64,000 nucleotides of DNA from Cyclobacterium jeungdonense (GTDB taxonomy: Bacteria; Bacteroidota; Bacteroidia; Cytophagales; Cyclobacteriaceae): the NCBI RefSeq assembly GCF_010994275.1, contig NZ_WMCD01000001.1, positions 620,001-684,000 of the forward strand. The letters are read 5' to 3'. The position numbers and the translations under genes were made by a program. Numbering within the stretch: position 1 is the stretch's first letter; every line of letters starts with the position of its first letter. This document shows, piece by piece, positions 28,139 through 37,317 of the stretch. The notes beneath the pieces are model-generated. The model made no database searches. It saw only the letters and a list, made by a program, of their open reading frames with translations, and was not told the DNA's origin.

Positions 28139-29281
28139 ATGACCTGTCGAAAGCTATTCCTCCGCATTGCCTTGATTTTGATTGTATTTTTATCCGGGCT
28201 GCCGTTGACATATTCCACCACAATGTCTGGTGAGAAAAAGCCAACCTTGCAAAAACCCAAAAAATACCTGTATGTAGCGGTGCCAGGAATAAGGAATTAC
28301 CTGGGGTATGGGGGGCACGGTATATTGGTCTTTGATATGGAGGAGGGACATCGTTTTGTAAAAAGGATTCCCATGCAGGGTTTTTCCTCCAGTGGAAAGC
28401 CCTCCAATGTAAAAGGAATAGACGTCAGCATCCCACTGAACAGTTTGTTTATAAGTACCCTGGAAGGTGTACAGCGATTAGACCTGAAAACCGAAAAAAT
28501 CATTTGGGAAATCGCTTATGAAGGAGGGGCCGACCGCATGTCGATATCCCCAGATGGGTTGACGATGTATTTACCCTCCCTGGAAAAAGATTTTTGGAAT
28601 GTGGTAAGCTGTGAAACGGGTGAAATAATTACTACCATTCAGGTATATGACCGGGCTCACAACACAATTTATGGTCCCTCTGGTAAGTTTGCCTACATGG
28701 CGGATATAAGTTCTCCCTTTCTTCATGTAGCCGATACCCGGACACATACTGTAACTAAAAAAATTGGCCCTTTTTCTCATGGCATCCGTCCATTTACGAT
28801 TAACAGCGATGAATCCCTGGTTTTCGTCAACGTAAACGAGCTGCTAGGTTTTGAGGTGGGTGACCTGAATACAGGAGAGGTAAAGGCTGCCATCCAGGTG
28901 GAGGGCTGGGATAAGGGTCCGGTCAGGCGACATGGAAATCCCAGCCATGGTATAGGCTTGACGCCGGATGAGAAAGAAATATGGATCAGTGATGGGCACA
29001 ACATGAGAATGCATGTTTTTCAGGCCTTTCCACCTTACCAGCAACTGACCACCATACCGCTTCAGGACATGCCGGGATGGATTACTTTCAGTTTAGATGG
29101 CCGGTATGCCTATCCTTCCAGTGGGGAGGTAATCGATGTCGAAACCCGAAAAATCCTTCACTTGCTTCAAGACGAACACCACAATTACGTGGCGAGCGAA
29201 AAAATGATCGAGTTGCATGTGGCAGACGGAACCGTGGTAGCGGCAGGAGATCAATTCGGACTTGGAAGGAAAAACCTTTAA
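28139..29281 (+). CDS. Secreted YVTN-type beta-propeller protein, unknown function
   Basis: The 380 residues carry an N-terminal Sec signal (LFLRIALILIVFLSGLPLTYS) and then repeats of the form ...ISPDG..MYLPS, INSDESLVFVN, LTPDEKEIWISDG and FSLDGRYAYPSSGEVIDV, which mark a seven-bladed beta-propeller of the YVTN/lactonase-like type. Lactonases that open sugar lactones belong to related folds, and opening a lactone would fit the context, but no catalytic motif could be confirmed. It starts 63 bp after the terminator and probably begins a transcript that runs into malate synthase (55 bp) and LctP. Confidence 0.7.
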   Translation: MTCRKLFLRIALILIVFLSGLPLTYSTTMSGEKKPTLQKPKKYLYVAVPGIRNYLGYGGHGILVFDMEEGHRFVKRIPMQGFSSSGKPSNVKGIDVSIPLNSLFISTLEGVQRLDLKTEKIIWEIAYEGGADRMSISPDGLTMYLPSLEKDFWNVVSCETGEIITTIQVYDRAHNTIYGPSGKFAYMADISSPFLHVADTRTHTVTKKIGPFSHGIRPFTINSDESLVFVNVNELLGFEVGDLNTGEVKAAIQVEGWDKGPVRRHGNPSHGIGLTPDEKEIWISDGHNMRMHVFQAFPPYQQLTTIPLQDMPGWITFSLDGRYAYPSSGEVIDVETRKILHLLQDEHHNYVASEKMIELHVADGTVVAAGDQFGLGRKNL

Positions 29282-29335
29282 TTAGGACGCAAATAGAAAT
29301 CTTATAACCTCAATCAACGCTTTTTAAAAACAATT

Positions 29336-31222
29336 ATGAGCAACGCTGAAATTAGTATTCGGGATAACCTGAAAGAAACGTATGAAGATGTCTACACTAA
29401 AGAAGTATTGGATGCACTGAAAGCCCTGGCTCCTTTTAACCAGGAAGTGAAAAAGCTAATGGATATCCGGCTACGTAGGAGAAATGAGCGAGCGCTAAAA
29501 GGCAAACGAATAGATTTTTTAAATCCTGATACCAATATTCCTGGAACCAATATAAAAGTAAAAGACGCCAGAGAAGGGAATTTTGAAGGAGCTGCTATTC
29601 CAAAAGACCTGGAGCGGCAATGGATACAAGGAACCGGGCCCGGAGCTAAGCCCAATGCAACGCTGGAAAGCAGCATTCGGAACGTGGCCTATGCGCTCTT
29701 ATCTGGAGCAGATGGTTGGATGTTTGATGGGGAAGATGCGCTTGGACAAGTGAGTACCATGTCCCTGGACAATCAACGCAACCTTAAATTGGCCATTCAC
29801 GATTCACCGGTGTTTCTGGAGGTTGCCGAGAAGGTAGCCTCTCAAATGAACAGTTGGAGTGAGGGGTTTTTCAATGAGGAAAAAATTTCTAATTGGCGAG
29901 AGCAGTTAAAATTTACCACAAAAATTTTCCGGGCAAGGGGCCTTCACCTGGATGACAGGCATTTGCGGCTTTCGAATGGATCTTCCTTTTCAGCGTCTAT
30001 TGCTGACCTAACTTTGTATGTAGCAAATAACTACCGGGCCTTGATGGGTGCAGGCTCTTCGGTGGTGCTTTATTTGCCGAAGATTCAAACGGCGGAAGAG
30101 GCCGGGCTTTGGAATAAAATGATCAGCGCTCTTGAAGCCCATTTGGGATTGCCTGTGGGAACCGTCAAAGTATACGTACTGGTAGAGCAATTGGAAGCGA
30201 CGTTCCAATTGATGGAAATAAGGGCTGTACTTGGAAAGCATTTTATAGGATATAATACCGGGCGCTGGGATTACATAAATAGCGTTTCGGATGCCCTTTT
30301 TTGGGACAAGGATTTTATCAACCCCAACATTGAGTCCATAGGTATGACCTATGGTTACATGAGAAATTATGAGGACAGGGTTCGGAGGGCAGTAAATACT
30401 CCGGATGCATTTGGGAATTTTGCGCTTTGGCAAGGAGGAATGGAGCCAAATATTCCTGTAGGATCGAAAGAGGGTGTTCGTTCCAGCATGGAAAAAGCCC
30501 TGGCAGGAGCTGAACGGGAACAACGGGAAGGGGCAAGTGGAAAATGGGTAGCCCATTGGAAAATGGTGCATATCGTACGACCCGTTTGGCAAAAGAAGGG
30601 TACCCCCAACCAGATGGGAAGGCAATTTGAGGCCCTGAGCTATGACGCCGAAGATGCTGCAGGATTGATGTTACTGGAAGAAGCACCGAGAACGGTTCGC
30701 GGAGCAAGAAACCTGCTGAGTGTCGGTTTGCAATATGGGAATGCCTTTGGCCAGGGAATGCAGGCGGCTGCATTAAAGCCTGCAGACTTTTTTGGGAATG
30801 ACGATGTGTTGTACCTCATGGAGGACATGGCCACGGGCGAAATCCGCCTTAGTATACTTTGGGAGTGGTTGCATAAAGAGGCAGTGATCACCGAAGATGA
30901 TCCCGAATCAGGAGTTCAGAAAGGGGATGTTTTCACCTTGAAACTGTTTCATAAATTACTTGAGGAGGAGTACAATAAGTTACTGGAAGCCAATGATAAA
31001 GACGTTTATGAGTCATCCAAAACTTCCACCTTGCCCATAGCTAAAAGGATTGTGGAAGTATACGTTACGGAGACAACGAAGATCCCTTGGTTTATAGACC
31101 TATTAAATATTAACCTCAATAATTTTGATCTTAAAGAAGCGGAAAAGAGAATCAGTCAGTATGTCAAAAGGCTAAAAGAAAAAGGTCAGCGAATTACCGA
31201 AAACATGGATTTTACTGTCTAA
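29336..31222 (+). CDS. Malate synthase (A-type), divergent and long
   Basis: The 628 residues align in order with malate synthase A: the N-terminal RLRRRNERALKGKRIDFL and AAIPKDLERQWIQGTGP, WMFDGEDALGQ, the catalytic Arg 201 in IFRARGLHLDDRHL, YLPKIQTAEEAGLWN, the metal ligand Glu 284 in VLVEQLEATFQL, the signature YNTGRWDYINS with ligand Asp 312, and the catalytic-base segment YLMEDMATGEIRLSILWEW with Asp 497. It condenses glyoxylate with acetyl-CoA to malate. It is about 95 residues longer than E. coli AceB (533). No isocitrate lyase gene is adjacent. The next gene, 24 bp on, is an LctP family permease, an arrangement reminiscent of glcB-glcA in glycolate use. A glyoxylate source other than the glyoxylate shunt is inferred. 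Confidence 0.85.
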   Translation: MSNAEISIRDNLKETYEDVYTKEVLDALKALAPFNQEVKKLMDIRLRRRNERALKGKRIDFLNPDTNIPGTNIKVKDAREGNFEGAAIPKDLERQWIQGTGPGAKPNATLESSIRNVAYALLSGADGWMFDGEDALGQVSTMSLDNQRNLKLAIHDSPVFLEVAEKVASQMNSWSEGFFNEEKISNWREQLKFTTKIFRARGLHLDDRHLRLSNGSSFSASIADLTLYVANNYRALMGAGSSVVLYLPKIQTAEEAGLWNKMISALEAHLGLPVGTVKVYVLVEQLEATFQLMEIRAVLGKHFIGYNTGRWDYINSVSDALFWDKDFINPNIESIGMTYGYMRNYEDRVRRAVNTPDAFGNFALWQGGMEPNIPVGSKEGVRSSMEKALAGAEREQREGASGKWVAHWKMVHIVRPVWQKKGTPNQMGRQFEALSYDAEDAAGLMLLEEAPRTVRGARNLLSVGLQYGNAFGQGMQAAALKPADFFGNDDVLYLMEDMATGEIRLSILWEWLHKEAVITEDDPESGVQKGDVFTLKLFHKLLEEEYNKLLEANDKDVYESSKTSTLPIAKRIVEVYVTETTKIPWFIDLLNINLNNFDLKEAEKRISQYVKRLKEKGQRITENMDFTV

Positions 31223-31246
31223 CTTCTTCTATCAACCTTGCCTGCC

Positions 31247-32956
31247 ATGTCTTCCGATCTGATGTTTCTCCTTGCGATATGCCCCATTTTGATTGCGGGG
31301 CTAATGCTGGTTGGTTTTAGACTCCCAGCCAGAACTACGCTGCCCATTACGTTTTTTCTAACGGTGATCGTGGCTTATGTTTTCTGGGAAATGGCCTTCA
31401 GGACCATTCTGGCATCCGTGCTACAAAGTTTTTTTATCACGTTTGACATTCTATACATAGTCTTTGCAGCAATCCTGCTGCTTCACTTTCTCAAATACTC
31501 GGGTGGAGTGGATACTATCCGAAGTGGTTTTCAGGGAATCAGTGGAGACAAAAGGGTACAGGTTATCATTATTGTCTGGCTTTTTGGTTCATTTATCGAA
31601 GGGTCAGCTGGATTCGGAACACCAGCTGCTATTGTCGCACCCTTGCTTGTTGCATTGGGATTTCCGGCTCTGGCTGCGGTGATTTTGGGAATGATGGTGC
31701 AAAGTACGGCCGTTACCTTCGGTGCCGTAGGGACTCCGATTCTTGTTGGAGTCAGAGGAGGTCTGGAAAACCCGGATTTGATGGAAAGGTTGGATCTTCT
31801 GGGTTGGGAGTTTTCGGAAGTATTGCTTGCCGTGACTGCCAATGCAGCCATTATTCATGCTTTGGTGGGGACACTGATGCCATTTTTGATGGTTTTGATG
31901 CTCTGTAGGTTCTTTGGAAAAAACAGGTCCTGGAAAGAGGGGTTTCAGCTTTTTCCTTTTTCTTTGTTTGCGGGTTTGGCATTTACCCTGCCGTATTTGT
32001 TAACCGGGCTCTATCTGGGCCCCGAATTCCCTTCCCTGATTGGTTCGCTACTTGGTTTAGCCGTGGTGGTTACGGCAGCAAAAAGGGGATTTTTGATTCC
32101 CAAAAAGTCCTGGGATATCGAACCGGAAGCTAATTGGCCGGAAGCTTGGAAAGGAAGTTTGAATATCTCAACCAGCAAGTTGGATTCTCCCGTAGCGGGA
32201 GAGCGCATATCCTTCGTAAAGGCCTGGATGCCCTACCTTTTGCTAGCCGGTTTGTTGGTCCTCAGCCGGTTACCACAACTTCCGTTTAAAGAGTGGTTGA
32301 ATAGCTTTTCGGTCGGAATGGAAGGGATTTTGGGGACAGAGATTGCCGCCAGTAGTACACCGCTATACCTGCCAGGAACCCTGCTTCTGTTAGTCTGTTT
32401 CATCACCTATTTTCTTCATTCGATGAATGGTTCCATGGTTCGGTCGGCTTTTTTCGATAGCGGACGCATGATTGCCAAGGCTGGTATTGTGCTGCTCTTT
32501 GCTGTAGCCATGGTCCGGGTTTATATTAATTCGGGCGAAAATATTTCCGGCCTTACCAGTATGCCCATTTTAATGGCCGCATGGACGGCGGATAAAGTCG
32601 GTATGATCTATCCTTTTTTCGCCCCTATGATTGGCGCTCTGGGTGCCTTTATTGCTGGAAGTAATACCGTAAGTAATCTGATGTTTAGCCTTTTTCAATA
32701 CGGGGTGGCGGATAATTTGGGAATGGCGCCTACTTGGATTTTGGCCTTGCAGGCAGTAGGTGCTGCCGCTGGCAATATGATCGCCATTCACAATGTGGTA
32801 GCAGCCTCTGCTACGGTAGGACTATTGGGGAAGGAGGGGAGTGTCTTGAGAAAAACTATTTTTCCAACCCTTTACTACCTGATATTTACCGGTTTAATTG
32901 GGCTGATTCTTATAGGCCTCTTGGGGGTGGTAGATCGGTTTTTGATCAATGTTTGA
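31247..32956 (+). CDS. LctP family lactate/glycolate permease
   Basis: About 569 residues from ATG 31247, with 12-14 membrane segments. The LctP signature region is clear: [39 protein letters not shown], and the C-terminal [20 protein letters not shown] and [19 protein letters not shown]. The family imports L-lactate, D-lactate or glycolate with protons. Malate synthase immediately upstream favours a C2 acid such as glycolate or glyoxylate, although lactate or pyruvate cannot be excluded. The gene ends 4 bp before the SatD operator-like array. Confidence 0.9.
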   Translation: MSSDLMFLLAICPILIAGLMLVGFRLPARTTLPITFFLTVIVAYVFWEMAFRTILASVLQSFFITFDILYIVFAAILLLHFLKYSGGVDTIRSGFQGISGDKRVQVIIIVWLFGSFIEGSAGFGTPAAIVAPLLVALGFPALAAVILGMMVQSTAVTFGAVGTPILVGVRGGLENPDLMERLDLLGWEFSEVLLAVTANAAIIHALVGTLMPFLMVLMLCRFFGKNRSWKEGFQLFPFSLFAGLAFTLPYLLTGLYLGPEFPSLIGSLLGLAVVVTAAKRGFLIPKKSWDIEPEANWPEAWKGSLNISTSKLDSPVAGERISFVKAWMPYLLLAGLLVLSRLPQLPFKEWLNSFSVGMEGILGTEIAASSTPLYLPGTLLLLVCFITYFLHSMNGSMVRSAFFDSGRMIAKAGIVLLFAVAMVRVYINSGENISGLTSMPILMAAWTADKVGMIYPFFAPMIGALGAFIAGSNTVSNLMFSLFQYGVADNLGMAPTWILALQAVGAAAGNMIAIHNVVAASATVGLLGKEGSVLRKTIFPTLYYLIFTGLIGLILIGLLGVVDRFLINV

Positions 32957-32960
32957 ATAA

Positions 32961-33064
32961 TATCACCTTTTTAGATGATAAATTTGATTATCATCTAAAT
33001 AAATGATATATTGAAATATCATTTAAATACATGATAATTTTATATATCACTTAAATACCTGATA
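32961..33064. promoter_or_regulatory. Four-unit operator-like array, TATCA-N10-TGATA with exact 28-bp period
   Basis: Four 20-bp elements start at 32961, 32989, 33017 and 33045, separated by exactly 8 bp each. The third reads TATCATTTAAATACATGATA and the fourth TATCACTTAAATACCTGATA. All four have TATCA at the left end and TGATA at the right end, so each is a dyad, and units 2-4 share the core TAAATA. The array fills the gap between lctP and the SatD-like gene and ends 41 bp before the preferred start, the position expected for operators over a promoter. Confidence 0.8.
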
Positions 33065-33105
33065 TATTGTATTTTCGTTTGAAGAATAGATACACGCAGT
33101 CCCAT

Positions 33106-33720
33106 ATGATGGCCATTATAACAGGAGATATTAAGGGTTCCAGAAAAGTGTCGGCAGACCTGTGGATGAAGACCCTAAAAGAGGAATTGAATACCTGGGG
33201 AAAACCTGTAGAAGACTGGGAAATATACCGGGGAGATAGTTTTCAGCTAAAGATTAAAAAACCGGAGGACCTGCTCCAGGCGTCCATTCGGTTGAAGGCA
33301 GCGATCAGGTCCATAGATCCCTTGGATTGCCGGATGGGAATGGGGATTGGAACAGAGGATTTTAAATCAAAGCGCCTATTGGAAAATAACGGTACCGCCT
33401 ACATTCATTCCGGGGATGCTTTTGGAAAATTATCTGACAACCATCAGAGTTTACTGCTGAAAACCTCCGATGCAGAATTTGATGAAGAAATTAACCTGAT
33501 GTTAAAAATGAGTCTGGCAGTGATGAACAATTGGACATGCAATTCAGCAAGGATGGTATACCTGGCATTGACCTATCCCGAAAAATCCCAAACTCAGCTG
33601 GGAGGTATGGAAGGGATAAGCCAACATGCGGTAAGTGCTCGCTTATCCAGGGCGTATTTTGATCTGACCCAATCTTTTTTGGCTTATTTTCCAAAACGAC
33701 TGAAAAGAAGTTTGCCATGA
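33106..33720 (+). CDS. SatD-like protein with C-terminal helix-turn-helix
   Basis: About 204 residues from ATG 33106 (a TTG at 33067 is less likely). The N-terminal part, MAIITGDIKGSRK through the DSFQLKI and CRMGMGIGTED segments, resembles the SatD family, whose biochemical role is not established. The C-terminal part, GISQHAVSARLSRAYFDLTQSF, looks like a recognition helix-turn-helix. A DNA-binding C-terminus combined with the regular dyad array just upstream suggests autoregulation. The stop overlaps the start of the DUF3307 gene by 4 bp (ATGA), so the two are translated together. Confidence 0.75.
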   Translation: MMAIITGDIKGSRKVSADLWMKTLKEELNTWGKPVEDWEIYRGDSFQLKIKKPEDLLQASIRLKAAIRSIDPLDCRMGMGIGTEDFKSKRLLENNGTAYIHSGDAFGKLSDNHQSLLLKTSDAEFDEEINLMLKMSLAVMNNWTCNSARMVYLALTYPEKSQTQLGGMEGISQHAVSARLSRAYFDLTQSFLAYFPKRLKRSLP

Positions 33721-34427
33721 TCTTGCTTACAAAGTTAATTCTAGCCCATTTGTTAGGTGATTTTTTGTTGCAACCAGGTTCATGGGTAAAAGCAAAAGAA
33801 ACCAAAAAACTTCGGGCAATTCCGCTATACCTGCACCTACTAGTACATGGCATTCTTATACTGGTGCTAGTAGCCGACCTTGAATTCTGGCCTTATCTGC
33901 TGGCTATTGTACTGGGCCACGGAATCATTGACATGGTAAAGATTCAAGCACAAAAGCCCGGTACCCGAAGGTATTGGTTTTTTGTCGATCAGGGAGCACA
34001 CCTGATTACCTTGTTACTGGCAGTTGGCCTGTATGACTCCTCCCTGATTCCGGAAGTGTCCTTTTCCGAAAAGTATTGGTTACTGACTACCTTGGGTGTA
34101 TTTTTAACGCTGCCTTCGTCGGTAATTATCCAAACCATCATATCTAAATGGACCCCATTATCGGATGATACCGAAAGCTCTTTGGATAAGGCCGGGCAGT
34201 ATATCGGGATTATGGAACGATTGTTTGTTTTTGCTTTCATATTATCCGGGAGGTGGGAAGCTATTGGCTTTTTAGTGGCGGCCAAATCGGTATTCCGGTT
34301 TGGGGACCTGCGTCAATCCAAGGATAGAAAGTTGACGGAATACATACTGATAGGAACCTTGTTAAGTTTTGGTTTAGCCATTGTATGTGGCCTGTTGTAC
34401 GATCAATGGCAATTGATTTACCCCTAA
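33717..34427 (+). CDS. DUF3307 family membrane protein
   Basis: The 236 residues contain several hydrophobic helices. The N-terminus LTKLILAHLLGDFLLQPGSWVKAKE is characteristic of DUF3307 proteins, which often accompany SatD genes. Later helices include LHLLVHGILILVLVAD and a C-terminal YILIGTLLSFGLAIVCGLLY. Function is unknown. It is translationally coupled to the SatD-like gene and followed by a bidirectional terminator at 34443. Confidence 0.82.
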   Translation: MILLTKLILAHLLGDFLLQPGSWVKAKETKKLRAIPLYLHLLVHGILILVLVADLEFWPYLLAIVLGHGIIDMVKIQAQKPGTRRYWFFVDQGAHLITLLLAVGLYDSSLIPEVSFSEKYWLLTTLGVFLTLPSSVIIQTIISKWTPLSDDTESSLDKAGQYIGIMERLFVFAFILSGRWEAIGFLVAAKSVFRFGDLRQSKDRKLTEYILIGTLLSFGLAIVCGLLYDQWQLIYP

Positions 34428-34442
34428 AATAATCTAGTTGAC

Positions 34443-34480
34443 AAAAAAAGGAGGAGGTAACCTACCTCCTCTTTTCCTTT
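34443..34480. terminator. Bidirectional terminator between DUF3307 gene and metalloprotease gene
   Basis: GAGGAGGT and ACCTCCTC form a perfect 8-bp stem around AACCT, flanked by seven A on the left and TTTTCCTTT on the right. The flanking A and T runs allow termination from both sides, which suits the two convergent genes here. Confidence 0.85.
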
Positions 34481-34532
34481 CCAACTTATTGTAGATAAAA
34501 AAATTAACCCTAGTTAATAACTGGAAACAGAT

Positions 34533-37025
34533 TTAATAATAAAAGCAGGAGGACATTCCATTTTCCTCCATTTGCCCAATAGGTGCTCCTGCGGGAGCGG
34601 ATAGCGGTTCCAGAATCATTATTTTATCCTCTGGATTTAATTTAAATTTTTCCAATTGATCCAGGCAATAATCCCAATGGGCTTTTTGGGCAAAATCACT
34701 GGTACGCTGCTCCAGCATCCAGTCTTTTAATTCCTCTGTTTTAGCCAAAGAAATGGCCTTCACCTGCGCACTGCCTGCAGGTTGGGTGGCTAATTCCATC
34801 AAATGCTGGAGTACCAATTTATCCACGGACCGTTTTATCTCCGCCTGATAGCCTGTGCTGGCAGGAGTTAGCCAGGTAGCTTCCAATATGAGATCAATAT
34901 ATTCGTCCAATCGGAGTTGATTATCATCCAGGGCGCTTTGACTTATCAGACGGGATGCTCTCTCCGGATGAAAGAGAAAGGATAAGGTGTGATGGGCAGC
35001 AATTTCTGCAGGGGCGATGGGATCAAATACCAAACCTGTATGCCTTTTGAAAACTTCTCTCGAATCAGGATTATAGCCAAAAGGCCTCGGAGGAAGTTGC
35101 TCCAGAATAGTCGTTGGAATGGTCAAGGTGACGGGTTTTAATGTGAGCAGCAATTGATTCAGGGCCTCCAATTGCTTATCGCGAGAGACTACCTGGTGGC
35201 GTTCCATAGAATCTCCTTTCAAAGCATACCCATACCTAACGCCTCCGATTACTTTAGCAGCAGCCTCCACCTGATACCGGTGTATGAGATAGAGGGGTAC
35301 CAAAAGCTCTTCCAGTTTGGCCAGGGGTGTTCCTGTTGGAATCATTTTTGGGCCAAAATCGTCCAATGCAATTTCTCTAATTTCCAGGGTATTTTGTAGT
35401 TCCTCAACCGGGTCGCTTCCATTGTCCCAGAGATGGGTTTCCGGATGGGCCGATCCTGCCGGCCTTGCATCCTGATCCGAGAGAAAATCCAATCCCTCTT
35501 CCCGGTATTCCCGGACCCATTGGTCAAAAACTATCTGCTCATCCATGCCGGTGGGAATGGTGCTGTAGGCCATTTTAATTGCCGCAATATCCCAGCTTCC
35601 GATGCCTTCCGCGTAGGCATTGGAAAGGTCAATGACTCCATTATTAATTGAAAGGGTAGGGTGAGGGTAATCCATTACCGACGTTCTTCCTTTGGCACTA
35701 GCAATGTAATTATGGGGCAATCCCAGCGTGTGGCCCACTTCATGCGCTGCCAGCTGTCTCATTCGGGCCAATGCGAGATCCATCATGGCTTTATTATTAG
35801 GGTTGGGGGCATCGAAATCGCCAGCTAGCGCCTGCGCTATCAGGTAATCCTGGCGTACCCGTAATGACCCGAGGGTAACCTTTCCCTTTATGATTTCTCC
35901 GGTTCGGGGATCAGTTACGCCACCGCCATAGGACCAACCTCTGCTAGATCGGTGCACCCATTGTACCAGGTGGTACCGTACATCCATTGGATCGGCATCT
36001 TCGGGGAGCAATTTAACCTGAAAAGCATCTATAAACCCGGCAGCTTCAAAAGCATCAGCCCACCAGGACGTGCCGTCCATTAATGCCGTACGAATGGGCT
36101 CGGGGGTGCCGGGATCTATGTAGTACACAATGGGTTGCTCTACCTCACTAATCGCTGCCTCTGGATTTTTTTTAACCAGACGATGTCTTCGAAGGATCCT
36201 TTTTTCAAGGTTCTGGTCCACCGGAGTAGAGTAATCGTAATAACTGAGACCATTTACCCCAGCCCTTGGATCAAAGGTCCGAATTTCAAATCCAGGCTCC
36301 GGTAAGGCCACAAAGGAATGGTGGATATGTAGCTGGATGGCGTTGGGGTCCGGCACAATTTGCCGGATAAAATTTCCAGGCTGGTCGCCGGTAAACGTAA
36401 TGCTGGCCTCAATCTCTGTATTTTCAGGAAAACTTTTGGTTTTTGGTTTGTAAAGTGCTGACCGGGAGGGGTCAATTTTGTAGGTTCCTTGTCCCGAACG
36501 CTTTATGGCACCAGCTGCCTGTATGGCATCTTGTAAAAAGAAATCTGTTCCATCTACCAGAATTCGGCTATTTTCTTTGGAAATTATTTTGAAACCCCAC
36601 AAGACAGAGGGGGCAAAAGACTCCTTTACAGCTTGTTTTTCCGTTGGGTTAGAGGAAGAAGCTCTATATGTATAGTTTTCGGATTGCATCAGTAACTTAT
36701 CGCCGACAGGGACAAACCGAATAACATGAGCAGCTCCTATTCTTCCCCTGTCAAGTCCAATATCATTAGAGCCTAGTCCAGAAGCCAGGGAAGGGTAATA
36801 AAGTAGTTCCCTCTCATCATCGGGAATAGCCATCCATACGTTCCCTTTTTCCGAATCCCAGTAAAGGTCAATTAGTCCGGGCATTTTTTCCATTTCCCCG
36901 GTTATCCCAGATAGGTTGCCCGGGGTGTCATTTGGAGTTACTGTGCCCTGTGCAGGCACTGGCTGACTTTGCAAAAAGAAGCAAAATAGTAGTCCGACAA
37001 GTAGCGAATTTTTTAATTTGATCAT
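34533..37025 (-). CDS. Secreted zinc-dependent metalloprotease (DUF5117/DUF4953 type)
   Basis: The 830 residues begin with a Sec signal (NSLLVGLLFCFFLQSQPVPAQ). The zinc site is the extended motif HEVGHTLGLPH at residues 428-438, followed by a Met-turn-like MDYPHP at 451, the metzincin arrangement. The N-terminal half (about 40-290) has the DUF5118/DUF5117 features common in large Bacteroidetes secreted proteases, including LIDLYWDSEKGNVWMAIP. The cysteine-rich tail ends SSCFYY. Likely role: extracellular or periplasmic protein turnover. It is transcribed alone; a 292-bp gap separates it from the oxidase gene upstream on the same strand. Confidence 0.9.
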   Translation of the reverse strand: MIKLKNSLLVGLLFCFFLQSQPVPAQGTVTPNDTPGNLSGITGEMEKMPGLIDLYWDSEKGNVWMAIPDDERELLYYPSLASGLGSNDIGLDRGRIGAAHVIRFVPVGDKLLMQSENYTYRASSSNPTEKQAVKESFAPSVLWGFKIISKENSRILVDGTDFFLQDAIQAAGAIKRSGQGTYKIDPSRSALYKPKTKSFPENTEIEASITFTGDQPGNFIRQIVPDPNAIQLHIHHSFVALPEPGFEIRTFDPRAGVNGLSYYDYSTPVDQNLEKRILRRHRLVKKNPEAAISEVEQPIVYYIDPGTPEPIRTALMDGTSWWADAFEAAGFIDAFQVKLLPEDADPMDVRYHLVQWVHRSSRGWSYGGGVTDPRTGEIIKGKVTLGSLRVRQDYLIAQALAGDFDAPNPNNKAMMDLALARMRQLAAHEVGHTLGLPHNYIASAKGRTSVMDYPHPTLSINNGVIDLSNAYAEGIGSWDIAAIKMAYSTIPTGMDEQIVFDQWVREYREEGLDFLSDQDARPAGSAHPETHLWDNGSDPVEELQNTLEIREIALDDFGPKMIPTGTPLAKLEELLVPLYLIHRYQVEAAAKVIGGVRYGYALKGDSMERHQVVSRDKQLEALNQLLLTLKPVTLTIPTTILEQLPPRPFGYNPDSREVFKRHTGLVFDPIAPAEIAAHHTLSFLFHPERASRLISQSALDDNQLRLDEYIDLILEATWLTPASTGYQAEIKRSVDKLVLQHLMELATQPAGSAQVKAISLAKTEELKDWMLEQRTSDFAQKAHWDYCLDQLEKFKLNPEDKIMILEPLSAPAGAPIGQMEENGMSSCFYY

Positions 37026-37167
37026 CTCAATTAGGGTTAGTTAGCTATAAAAATAAAAAGTGTAATCGCAAAATCGCAATCAACCTGGTGAATTTTCTAC
37101 GGCAATGAATGCATCTTGAGAACCGCAGGTATTCCAGAATAACCCTAATCTATTGATTGAAAATAAT

Positions 37168-37248
37168 ATGCGTGGAAAAGGCTTCAGTACCAACCTTCGC
37201 AGGCCTAAAAAATGGTTTTTCAATATTTTTTTCATAGATTTGAAATGA
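37168..37248 (+). CDS. Candidate 26-residue basic small ORF
   Basis: ATG 37168 opens a short frame rich in Arg/Lys and aromatic residues (begins MRGKGFSTNLRRPKKW, ends in FFIDLK). A hairpin with a plus-strand T tract follows at 37277-37316. All recognised genes on either side are on the minus strand, so the terminator orientation suggests an independent plus-strand transcript. No homology could be judged from sequence alone, and it may instead be a non-coding RNA. Confidence 0.25.
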   Translation: MRGKGFSTNLRRPKKWFFNIFFIDLK

Positions 37249-37276
37249 ATTAGTTGTTAGTGGCTAAGTTCAATTT

Positions 37277-37316
37277 GAGGAGGCTCCGGGCCCTAACCTG
37301 GAGTTTCCTCTCTTTT
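37277..37316 (+). terminator. Hairpin terminator with plus-strand T tract
   Basis: GAGGAGGCTCC and GGAGTTTCCTC pair over 11 bp with two G-T pairs, followed by TCTTTTTC on the plus strand. The minus-strand oxidase gene ends at 37318, so the hairpin may serve that gene, but the T tract faces the other way and fits a plus-strand transcript from the 37026-37276 gap. Confidence 0.55.
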
Positions 37317-37317
37317 T

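Noticed and set aside
32961..33064. Short-repeat array considered as CRISPR
   Set aside because: Spacers are only 8 bp and AT-rich, the units are palindromic and imperfect, only four exist, and no cas genes are near.
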